Position numbers and translations under genes: made by a program. Below the pieces are notes generated by a model that was not told the origin of the DNA, did not search any database, and was given only the letters and a program-made list of their open reading frames with translations. Source: Clostridiales bacterium (GTDB lineage Bacteria; Bacillota; Clostridia; Lachnospirales; Lachnospiraceae). Taken from it: a stretch of 32,662 nt of DNA. Where the stretch lies: positions 1-32,662 of the forward strand of contig JAJQDV010000043.1 of assembly GCA_021202015.1 (NCBI GenBank), in the 5' to 3' direction. Below, piece after piece: positions 1-6,097 of the stretch (its first letter is position 1; the number at the start of each line of letters is the position of its first letter).

Positions 1-672
1 TGGAAAAAAGAAGTCGCCGACCTGCAGAAGAGATACCCGATGATCTACACGGAGCCCGGATTGACCGGACCGTTTATCATGGAGGAGATCTACCGTCAGA
101 CGGCGGGAGAGGCAATCATTGTGACGGAGGTGGGTCAGCATCAGATGTGGGCGGCTCAGTATTACCGGTATAAAAATCCCCGTACCTTCCTTTCGTCCGG
201 CGGCCTGGGAACCATGGGCTACGGACTGGGCGCGGCGATCGGCGCGCAGGTGGCGAATCCGGAGAAACAGGTGGTCAATATCGCCGGAGACGGATGCTTC
301 CGGATGAATATGATCGAGATCATGACGGCGGTTCGTCAGCGTCTGCCTCTGATCCAGGTGGTGATCAATAACAGCGTGCTCGGCATGGTACACCAGTGGC
401 AGCAGCTGTTTTACGGCGGACGTTACTCCAGCACGGTATTTTCCGACGGTGCGGATTTTGTGAAGATTGCCGAGGGTATGGGCGCCGAAGGAACGCGTGT
501 GACGAACCGGGAGGAGTTTGCGGAGGCTTTCGCCGCCGCGCTGAAAAAGGATACGCCGTTTTTGATCGACTGTATGATCGGAAGTGATGATAACGTATGG
601 CCGATGGTCGCCCCGGGGGCGCCGATCAGCGATGCGTTTGACAAGCAGGATTTCGAATCCCGCGAACAATAA
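1..672 (+). CDS. ilvB: Acetolactate synthase large subunit, C-terminal part (5' end outside window)
   Basis: The open frame enters at base 1 and stops at 670-672, so about 223 C-terminal residues are visible. Acetolactate synthase is a thiamine-diphosphate enzyme that condenses two pyruvates (or pyruvate and 2-oxobutyrate) in branched-chain amino-acid synthesis. The diagnostic TPP/Mg motif is present: GDG (in AGDGCFRMN), followed after the usual spacing by the NN of VINNSVLGMVHQWQ. The GYGLGAAIGAQVA stretch is also typical of the family. The IlvB assignment over other TPP enzymes rests on the MVHQWQ and NVWPMVAPGA segments near the end, which are characteristic of the catalytic subunit. serC follows after about 30 bases, suggesting co-transcription. 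No regulatory subunit gene (ilvN) follows. Confidence 0.9.
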   Translation, partial: WKKEVADLQKRYPMIYTEPGLTGPFIMEEIYRQTAGEAIIVTEVGQHQMWAAQYYRYKNPRTFLSSGGLGTMGYGLGAAIGAQVANPEKQVVNIAGDGCFRMNMIEIMTAVRQRLPLIQVVINNSVLGMVHQWQQLFYGGRYSSTVFSDGADFVKIAEGMGAEGTRVTNREEFAEAFAAALKKDTPFLIDCMIGSDDNVWPMVAPGAPISDAFDKQDFESREQ

Positions 673-701
673 ACATAAACGAGTAACAGGAGGATATGAA
701 A

Positions 702-1796
702 ATGAAAAGAGTTTATAATTTTTCGGCCGGCCCGGCGGTTTTGCCGGAGGAGGTTTTAAAAGAGGCCCAGGAGGAGATGATGAACTACCGCGGATGCGGC
801 ATGTCCGTCATGGAGATGAGTCATCGGTCCGCGATGTTCAAGGAGATCATCGATGAGGCGGAGGCCGACCTGAGAGAACTCATGGGTATTCCGGACAATT
901 ATAAGGTGCTGTTTTTACAGGGCGGCGCGGCGCTTCATTTCGCGACGATCCCGATGAACCTGATGAAAAACGGCGTTGCGGATTATATCGTGACGGGTCA
1001 GTGGGCGAAAAAGGCTTACGTGGAAGCGCAGAAATACGGTAAGGTCAATAAGATCGCGACCTCCGAGGATAAGACGTTTTCTTATATTCCGGACTGCTCC
1101 GACCTGCCGGTTTCCGAGGATGCGGATTATGTCTATATCTGCCAGAATAATACCATCTACGGCACGACCTATCATACGCTGCCGAACACAAAGGGCAAGA
1201 CCCTGGTGGCGGATGTATCCTCCTGCTTCCTTGCGGGACCCATTGATGTCGAGAAATACGGCGTGATCTACGGCGGCGTGCAAAAAAACATTGGGCCCGC
1301 GGGCGTACAGATCGTCATCATCCGCGAGGATTTGCTCCGCGACGACCTGCCGGCCTATGTTCCGACCATGCTGAACCTCAAGGTGCAGGCGGACAACGGC
1401 TCCATGTACAACACACCGCCGTGCTACGGCATCTATATCTGCGGCAAGGTATTTAAGTGGATCAAGAGCATCGGCGGACTCGAGGCGATGCAGAAGCGCA
1501 ACGAGGAGAAGGCGGCGATCCTCTATGACTATCTGGACAACAACAGCATGTTCAGAGGTACCGTGGTGAAGAAAGACCGCTCTCTGATGAATGTTCCCTT
1601 CATTATCGGCGACAAGGATCTGGAGGCGAAGTTCGTCAGCGAGGCGAAAGCGGCCGGATTTGAGAATCTGAAGGGACACAGAACGGTCGGCGGTATGCGC
1701 GCGTCCATCTATAACGCGATGCCGATCGAGGGTGTAAAAGCGCTTGTGGAGTTCATGAAAAAATTTGAAAAAGAGAATGCTGCGAATCCCGGTTGA
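702..1796 (+). CDS. serC: Phosphoserine aminotransferase
   Basis: SerC is a PLP-dependent cytosolic enzyme converting 3-phosphohydroxypyruvate and glutamate to phosphoserine, the second step of serine synthesis. The N-terminus MKRVYNFSAGPAVLPEEV is the classic SerC signature. The PLP lysine lies in GGVQKNIGPAG (K195 counted from base 702), and the C-terminal GHRTVGGMRASIYNAM motif is also typical. The 364-residue length is normal. An in-frame ATG at 696 exists, but the AGGAGG at 688-693 is only 2 bases from it and 8 bases from the ATG at 702, so 702 is preferred. serA follows 60 bases downstream, consistent with a serine operon. Confidence 0.95.
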   Translation: MKRVYNFSAGPAVLPEEVLKEAQEEMMNYRGCGMSVMEMSHRSAMFKEIIDEAEADLRELMGIPDNYKVLFLQGGAALHFATIPMNLMKNGVADYIVTGQWAKKAYVEAQKYGKVNKIATSEDKTFSYIPDCSDLPVSEDADYVYICQNNTIYGTTYHTLPNTKGKTLVADVSSCFLAGPIDVEKYGVIYGGVQKNIGPAGVQIVIIREDLLRDDLPAYVPTMLNLKVQADNGSMYNTPPCYGIYICGKVFKWIKSIGGLEAMQKRNEEKAAILYDYLDNNSMFRGTVVKKDRSLMNVPFIIGDKDLEAKFVSEAKAAGFENLKGHRTVGGMRASIYNAMPIEGVKALVEFMKKFEKENAANPG

Positions 1797-1856
1797 TTCC
1801 GTGAGGGTCGGGAAACCGGAAACTGCAGATCAGAATGAAGAAAGAAGGATAATGGA

Positions 1857-3020
1857 ATGACGAAATATACCTGCCTGAATCCGATCGCGGCCTGCGGTCT
1901 GGATATATTTTCGGATAGTTATGAGAAAACAGAGGATTTTGCGTCCGCGGACGTTGTCCTGGTTCGGAGTGCGGCGATGCATGAGCTGGATCTCCCGGAT
2001 TCCATGCTCGCGGTGGCCCGTGCGGGCGCCGGCGTGAACAATATCCCGCTTGATAAATGCGCGGAGAAGGGAATCGTCGTGTTCAATACGCCGGGCGCGA
2101 ATGCGAACGGGGTGAAGGAACTGGTGATCGCCGGCATGCTTCTGGCCTGCCGCGATATCGCCGGGGGTATAAACTGGGTAAAAGAAAACAAAGAGGACGC
2201 CGGGATCGCGAAGTCCACGGAGAAGGCGAAAAAGGCGTTTGCCGGGACGGAACTGATGGGCAAGACCCTCGGTGTGATCGGGCTCGGCGCGATCGGCGTG
2301 AAGCTTGCGAACGCGGCGGTCGATCTCGGCATGAATGTCATGGGGTATGACCCGTATCTCTCCGTGAATTCCGCATGGAATGTCTCCACGCAGGTAAAGC
2401 ATGTGTTTTCTGTGGATGAGATCTATAAGAACTGCGATTTTATTTCCATTCATGTCCCGCTGATGGATTCCACAAAGGGCATGATCAGCGCGGAGGCCAT
2501 CGCGTCCATGAAGGAGAACGCGGTCGTCCTGAACTTCGCCCGCGATACCCTGGTGGACGAGGAAGCTATGGTCGAGGCTCTCGCGGCCGGGAAGATCCGC
2601 AGATATGTCGTGGATTTCCCGAATCCGACCACGGCCGGCAAAGAGGGCTGCATCGTGATTCCCCATCTCGGTGCTTCCACGGCGGAGTCCGAGGATAACT
2701 GCGCGGTCATGGCGGTCAATGAGCTGATCGATTTTGTGGAGAACGGAAACATCACACATTCCGTCAACTATCCGGACTGCAATATGGGCGTCTGCAAAGG
2801 CGCCGGACGGGTCGCTATCTGCCACAGGAATGTAAAAAATACGATCAGCCAGTACACGGCGGTCTGCGGCGACGCGGGCATCAACATCTCCGATATGACG
2901 AACAAGAGCCGCGGGGAGTATGCTTACTCCATCCTGGATATTGACGTTCCGGCGACACCGGAGGTGATCGCAAAGCTGTCCGCGATCGAGGGCGTGCTGA
3001 AGGTCAGAGTCGTCAAATAG
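1857..3020 (+). CDS. serA: D-3-phosphoglycerate dehydrogenase
   Basis: SerA oxidises 3-phosphoglycerate to 3-phosphohydroxypyruvate with NAD, the committed step of serine synthesis. The 387-residue protein has the 2-hydroxyacid dehydrogenase layout. The N-terminal substrate region includes VARAGAGVNNIPLD, the Rossmann nucleotide-binding loop is LGVIGLGAIGVKLANAAVDLG, and the catalytic His lies in IPHLGASTAESEDN. The last 60 or so residues (INISDMTNKSRGEYAYSILD onward) resemble an ACT domain, which in this family usually gives serine feedback control; that regulation is inferred. It is the short form without the extra ASB domain. AGAAGGA at 1843-1849 precedes the ATG. It sits directly after serC. 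Confidence 0.95.
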   Translation: MTKYTCLNPIAACGLDIFSDSYEKTEDFASADVVLVRSAAMHELDLPDSMLAVARAGAGVNNIPLDKCAEKGIVVFNTPGANANGVKELVIAGMLLACRDIAGGINWVKENKEDAGIAKSTEKAKKAFAGTELMGKTLGVIGLGAIGVKLANAAVDLGMNVMGYDPYLSVNSAWNVSTQVKHVFSVDEIYKNCDFISIHVPLMDSTKGMISAEAIASMKENAVVLNFARDTLVDEEAMVEALAAGKIRRYVVDFPNPTTAGKEGCIVIPHLGASTAESEDNCAVMAVNELIDFVENGNITHSVNYPDCNMGVCKGAGRVAICHRNVKNTISQYTAVCGDAGINISDMTNKSRGEYAYSILDIDVPATPEVIAKLSAIEGVLKVRVVK

Positions 3021-3040
3021 ACGCGAAAGAACGATTTTTG

Positions 3041-3086
3041 ACGGGGATTATGGCTGCTGCATACAGTATCCGTAATCCCTGTTTTT
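3041..3086 (+). terminator. Rho-independent terminator or attenuator after serA
   Basis: Arms 3041-3053 and 3070-3082 can pair over 13 positions, including two G-U pairs, around a 16-base loop. A run of five T follows (3082-3086). It lies just 21 bases after the serA stop and before the ribosome binding site of the DUF1015 gene. It should therefore either end the ser transcript or reduce read-through into the next gene. Confidence 0.8.
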
Positions 3087-3107
3087 AAGAGATGAGGAGG
3101 ACAGATC

Positions 3108-4346
3108 ATGGCAGTGATCAGGCCATTTGCAGGGATCCGTCCGTGCCGGGAGAAGGCGGCGCGGATCGCGGCTTTACCCTATGATGTTTATAACCGCCGG
3201 GAGGCGAAAGAGGAGGTTTTGCGGGAGCCGGAGTCTTTCCTGCGTATCGACCGGGCGGAGACACAGTTTGACGATTCCGTGGACACCTATGCGCCGGAGG
3301 TCTATCAGAAGGCGCACGATCTGCTGTGGGAGATGATCGGCCGCGGCGATTTCATCACGGAGGAAAAGTCCTGTTACTATATTTATGAACTGACGATGGA
3401 CGGTCGGACGCAGACGGGAATCGCCGCCTGTGCCTCGATCGACGATTATCAGAACGGCGTTATTAAAAAGCATGAAAATACACGCGCGGAGAAGGAACAG
3501 GACCGGATCCGGCACGTCGACACCTGTGACGCGCAGACCGGGCCGATCTTTCTGGCCTATCGCGCACATCCGGTGATCAGTGAGATCGTCAATCGGACGA
3601 AACAGAAAACGCCGGAGTACGACTTCACCGCGCCCGACGGCGTCACGCATCGCGTATGGGTCGTCGCGGATACTGCGGATATCGACGCCCTGCAAGCCGC
3701 TTTTTCCGGGATTGATCAGATCTACATCGCGGACGGACATCACCGCGCGGCTTCCGCGGTGAAGGTGGGCTTAAAACGCCGTGCGGAGTATCCGGACTAT
3801 GACGGATCGGAGGAGTTCAACTATTTTCTCTCGGTTCTTTTCCCGGATGAAGAGTTATACATTATGGATTATAACCGCGTCGTGAGGGATTTAAACGGCA
3901 TGGACGCCGGAACGTTCCTTGCGAAAATGAAGGAGATCTTCGAGGTTTCCGTGTTAAAGGACGAGGAGAGAAGACCGCAGGAGAAGGGCAGCTTTACCAT
4001 GTATCTGGATGAGCAGTGGTACCTGTGCAGGTTCCGGGAATCAGACCTGTCGGACGACCCGGTGGACGGACTGGATGTGTCCCTGCTGCAGAGCCTTCTC
4101 CTGACCCCTGTGCTCGGCATCACGGATCCGAAGGTCGACGCCAGGATCGACTTCGTCGGCGGCATCCGCGGCATGGATGAGCTTGAACGCCGCTGCCACG
4201 CTGACGCCAAGGCAGCCTTCGCCATGTATCCGACCTCGATTCAGGAGCTTTTCGCGGTCGCCGACGCCGGCCGTCTCATGCCGCCGAAATCCACCTGGTT
4301 CGAGCCGAAGCTGCGCAGCGGCCTTTTCATCCACGCGCTGTCCTGA
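3108..4346 (+). CDS. DUF1015 family protein (possible serine-metabolism enzyme)
   Basis: This 412-residue soluble protein has the hallmarks of the DUF1015 family: an N-terminal IRPFAGIRP and AALPYDVYNRREA, a central HENT (H122) with downstream EKEQDR, and IADGHHRAASA (D209-G-H-H-R213). Families of this kind are often encoded beside serA/serC in Firmicutes. The DGHHR motif resembles the signature of the ParB/Srx-like fold used by free-serine kinases such as SerK and SbnI. A role in serine phosphorylation or salvage is therefore a reasonable guess but is not demonstrated. The start has AGGAGG at 3095-3100, 7 bases upstream. There are no membrane segments or signal peptide. The gene follows a terminator, so it may depend on read-through or on a promoter I could not identify. 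Confidence 0.85.
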   Translation: MAVIRPFAGIRPCREKAARIAALPYDVYNRREAKEEVLREPESFLRIDRAETQFDDSVDTYAPEVYQKAHDLLWEMIGRGDFITEEKSCYYIYELTMDGRTQTGIAACASIDDYQNGVIKKHENTRAEKEQDRIRHVDTCDAQTGPIFLAYRAHPVISEIVNRTKQKTPEYDFTAPDGVTHRVWVVADTADIDALQAAFSGIDQIYIADGHHRAASAVKVGLKRRAEYPDYDGSEEFNYFLSVLFPDEELYIMDYNRVVRDLNGMDAGTFLAKMKEIFEVSVLKDEERRPQEKGSFTMYLDEQWYLCRFRESDLSDDPVDGLDVSLLQSLLLTPVLGITDPKVDARIDFVGGIRGMDELERRCHADAKAAFAMYPTSIQELFAVADAGRLMPPKSTWFEPKLRSGLFIHALS

Positions 4347-4355
4347 TAGGATACG

Positions 4356-4460
4356 GATGTATTTTCAGCGTACGTCGGCGATTGCGAAACACCAGTTGAG
4401 GCTCACTGCATTCGGTTATCAGATGTATTTTTACAAAAACGTCGGCGATTGCGAAACACC
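4356..4460 (+). repeat. Pair of direct repeats downstream of DUF1015 gene
   Basis: The 22-base sequence ACGTCGGCGATTGCGAAACA plus CC occurs identically at 4372-4393 and 4439-4460. Each copy is preceded by GATGTATTTT (4356-4365 and 4422-4431), so the full unit is about 38 bases repeated at a 67-base offset. The gap between the two conserved blocks differs by one base, so any reading frame shifts between copies. This argues for a nucleotide-level repeat rather than a coding one. Confidence 0.8.
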
Positions 4461-4578
4461 GTCGATTCCATCGGCAGCCTGAACAGAAGAAACAATTCAT
4501 AAGCAGACACTCCTTGTGGCTGCGTTGAATTCGTTTCTTCTGTTTAGGCTACATCACCCCGGCCGGAGTTTCGCAATC
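4447..4578. repeat. Long nested inverted repeat (MITE-like or structured RNA)
   Basis: The outer arms GATTGCGAAAC (4447-4457) and GTTTCGCAATC (4568-4578) are perfect inverse complements. Nested inside, 4476-4493 and 4533-4550 form an 18-base stem with one G-T pair, followed by AATTCA (4494-4499) with TGAATT (4526-4531) and shorter inner pairings. The left outer arm is part of the second direct repeat. There is no T-run, so it is not a simple terminator. It may be a non-autonomous palindromic element or a structured RNA ahead of the mscS gene. Together with the direct repeats it accounts for most of the 258-base gap 4347-4604, where I see no convincing gene. Confidence 0.65.
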
Positions 4579-4604
4579 TTCACCACATAAAAAGCGAGGC
4601 ACCC

Positions 4605-5522
4605 ATGTTTTTCTTATTTACAGGCGTCCTCTCGCAGGACGTGGCGGACACGATCTCGGATGTGATCTCCGATAATGTTGATGTGGTTACCTGGGATGTC
4701 CTGACGCAGTATCTGCAGGATTCCCTGCCGACCGTCCTGGATTTCCTGGTGAAGCTCATCATCGCGATCATCGTCCTTCTGGTCGGCCGCAGGATCATCC
4801 GGTTTGTCCGGAAGTGTCTGCGGCGTTTTATGGACAAGTCGAATCTGGATACGGGCCTGAAGCAGTTTTTTGACAAGTTTGTCAATGTGGCCCTTCATTT
4901 TGTCCTGGTTCTGGCGGTGCTCGGAAGGTTCGGCGTCACGGCGAGTTCCGTGATCGCGATCATCGGTTCCGCCGGGCTTTCCATCGGACTGGCCCTGCAG
5001 GGCACGCTGTCCAATTTTGCCGGCGGAGTGCTGATCCTGATGCTCCGTCCGTTCAAGGTGGGGGATTATATCAAGGAGGACACCAGCGGGAACGAGGGGA
5101 AAGTCATGGAAATCCAGCTTTTTTATACAAAGCTGGTCACCCTGGACAATAAAGTCGTCGTCGTTCCGAACGCGAATCTGACGAGCTCGAGCCTGACGAA
5201 CCTGACGAATCAGGACAGGCGGCGGGTGGATATCAAGGTGGGGATTTCCTACCACGCGGATATCCGCGTGGCGAAGCGGGTCATCGAGGAGGTGCTGGAA
5301 GCGGAGGAGAAACGCATTACGGAGGAGCCTTATAAAATCTACGTTGACGAGCTTGCGGAGAGCTCCGTCGTGATCGGAACCATGGTATGGGTCCGGACGG
5401 AAGATTATTATGAGGTGAAGTGGCGTCTCACCGAGAATATCAAATACGCGCTTGACGAGAATCACATCGAGATTCCCTTCCCTCAGGTTACGGTTACATA
5501 CGAAAAAAATAAGGATGAATAA
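4605..5522 (+). CDS. mscS: Small-conductance mechanosensitive channel (MscS family)
   Basis: This is a 305-residue inner-membrane channel that releases osmolytes on hypo-osmotic shock. Three hydrophobic segments are visible: about residues 44-65 (LVKLIIAIIVLLVG), 85-108 (FVNVALHFVLVLAVLG), and the pore helix TM3 region GSAGLSIGLALQGTLSNFAGG, rich in Gly/Ala as in MscS. It is followed by the typical beta-domain entry LRPFKVGDYI and VVVPNANLTSSSLTN. The length matches minimal MscS proteins. A weak GAGG (4595-4598) precedes the ATG. The gene stands alone, with a repeat-rich region before it and a hairpin after it. Confidence 0.93.
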   Translation: MFFLFTGVLSQDVADTISDVISDNVDVVTWDVLTQYLQDSLPTVLDFLVKLIIAIIVLLVGRRIIRFVRKCLRRFMDKSNLDTGLKQFFDKFVNVALHFVLVLAVLGRFGVTASSVIAIIGSAGLSIGLALQGTLSNFAGGVLILMLRPFKVGDYIKEDTSGNEGKVMEIQLFYTKLVTLDNKVVVVPNANLTSSSLTNLTNQDRRRVDIKVGISYHADIRVAKRVIEEVLEAEEKRITEEPYKIYVDELAESSVVIGTMVWVRTEDYYEVKWRLTENIKYALDENHIEIPFPQVTVTYEKNKDE

Positions 5523-5528
5523 CCGCCG

Positions 5529-5554
5529 ACTGTGTGGGAAACGACAGTTTTTTT
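5529..5554 (+). terminator. Short hairpin with T-run after mscS
   Basis: ACTGT at 5529-5533 and ACAGT at 5544-5548 can form a 5-bp stem, followed by an uninterrupted T-run to 5554. The stem is short, so the call is moderate. Confidence 0.5.
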
Positions 5555-5605
5555 GAATATTTTTTACAAATTTTACCTGACTGTCCGCAACATTTTTTTA
5601 TGTTA

Positions 5606-5634
5606 TTGACAAATTCAATTTACTGTGTTACTTT
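5606..5634 (+). promoter_or_regulatory. Putative promoter of the cold-shock gene
   Basis: A perfect TTGACA (5606-5611), a 17-base spacer and TACTTT (5629-5634) sit in AT-rich DNA about 75 bases before the csp start codon. Transcription would begin near 5641, leaving a leader of about 70 bases. Long leaders are usual for cold-shock genes. Confidence 0.5.
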
Positions 5635-5710
5635 TATGGAGTAAGTGCGCATATTTATGCGGATGCAGTTTAAGAAAATTGCAAATGAAGCTTGCAGAAG
5701 GGAGTCAGGT

Positions 5711-5914
5711 ATGCAACAGGGAACGGTGAAATGGTTTAATGCCAAAAAAGGGTATGGGTTTATTTCCGATGCCGAAGGCAATGACATATTTGTTCATTTT
5801 TCCGCAATCGCCATGGACGGCTTCAAAGAGCTGAAGGAAAATGAAGCTGTAGAGTTTGAAGTTGTAGAGGGCGATAAGGGTGTACAGGCTGCGAATGTCA
5901 GAAGGATCGATTGA
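5711..5914 (+). CDS. csp: Cold-shock domain protein (CspA/CspB type)
   Basis: This 67-residue single cold-shock (OB-fold) domain binds single-stranded RNA/DNA and acts as an RNA chaperone. It begins [19 protein letters not shown] (RNP1 KGYGFI) and continues with DIFVHFSAI (RNP2), ending [10 protein letters not shown], a full-length canonical Csp. The frame is open upstream to an earlier ATG at 5645, but family homology begins at 5711. GGAG at 5701-5704 lies 6 bases before that codon, so 5711 is the start. It is monocistronic between its own promoter and terminator. Confidence 0.95.
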   Translation: MQQGTVKWFNAKKGYGFISDAEGNDIFVHFSAIAMDGFKELKENEAVEFEVVEGDKGVQAANVRRID

Positions 5915-6018
5915 TTCTGTCATTGCAGTCGATGTGCTGACTTGTCTGGTTTTGGGGTTTTTGTTTGTTTCAGAAAGGCGGCATATAGTTACATAGACAG
6001 GTAAGACATTGATCTGTG

Positions 6019-6043
6019 GGGCTGTCCGAAGGGACAGCCCTTT
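6019..6043 (+). terminator. Rho-independent terminator of csp
   Basis: GGGCTGTCC (6019-6027) and GGACAGCCC (6032-6040) form a perfect 9-bp GC-rich stem with a GAAG tetraloop, followed by TTT. The region 5915-6018 between csp and this hairpin holds no other recognisable feature. Confidence 0.85.
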
Positions 6044-6097
6044 CCCATAGCATGCGCAGGACTGCAAATAAAGTAATAATATCCGGAGGGAAAGAAT

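Noticed and set aside
4372-4460. Possible CRISPR array
   Set aside because: Only two copies of a 22-base unit, no further spacers and no cas genes.
4357-4482. 41-codon ORF MYFQRTSAIAK... covering both direct repeats
   Set aside because: The two repeat copies are read in different frames and the ribosome site is only AGGA; the DNA repeat and palindrome explain the region better.
5645-5710. N-terminal extension of the cold-shock protein (ATG at 5645)
   Set aside because: Family homology and a well-placed GGAG support the start at 5711; the extension falls in the expected csp leader.
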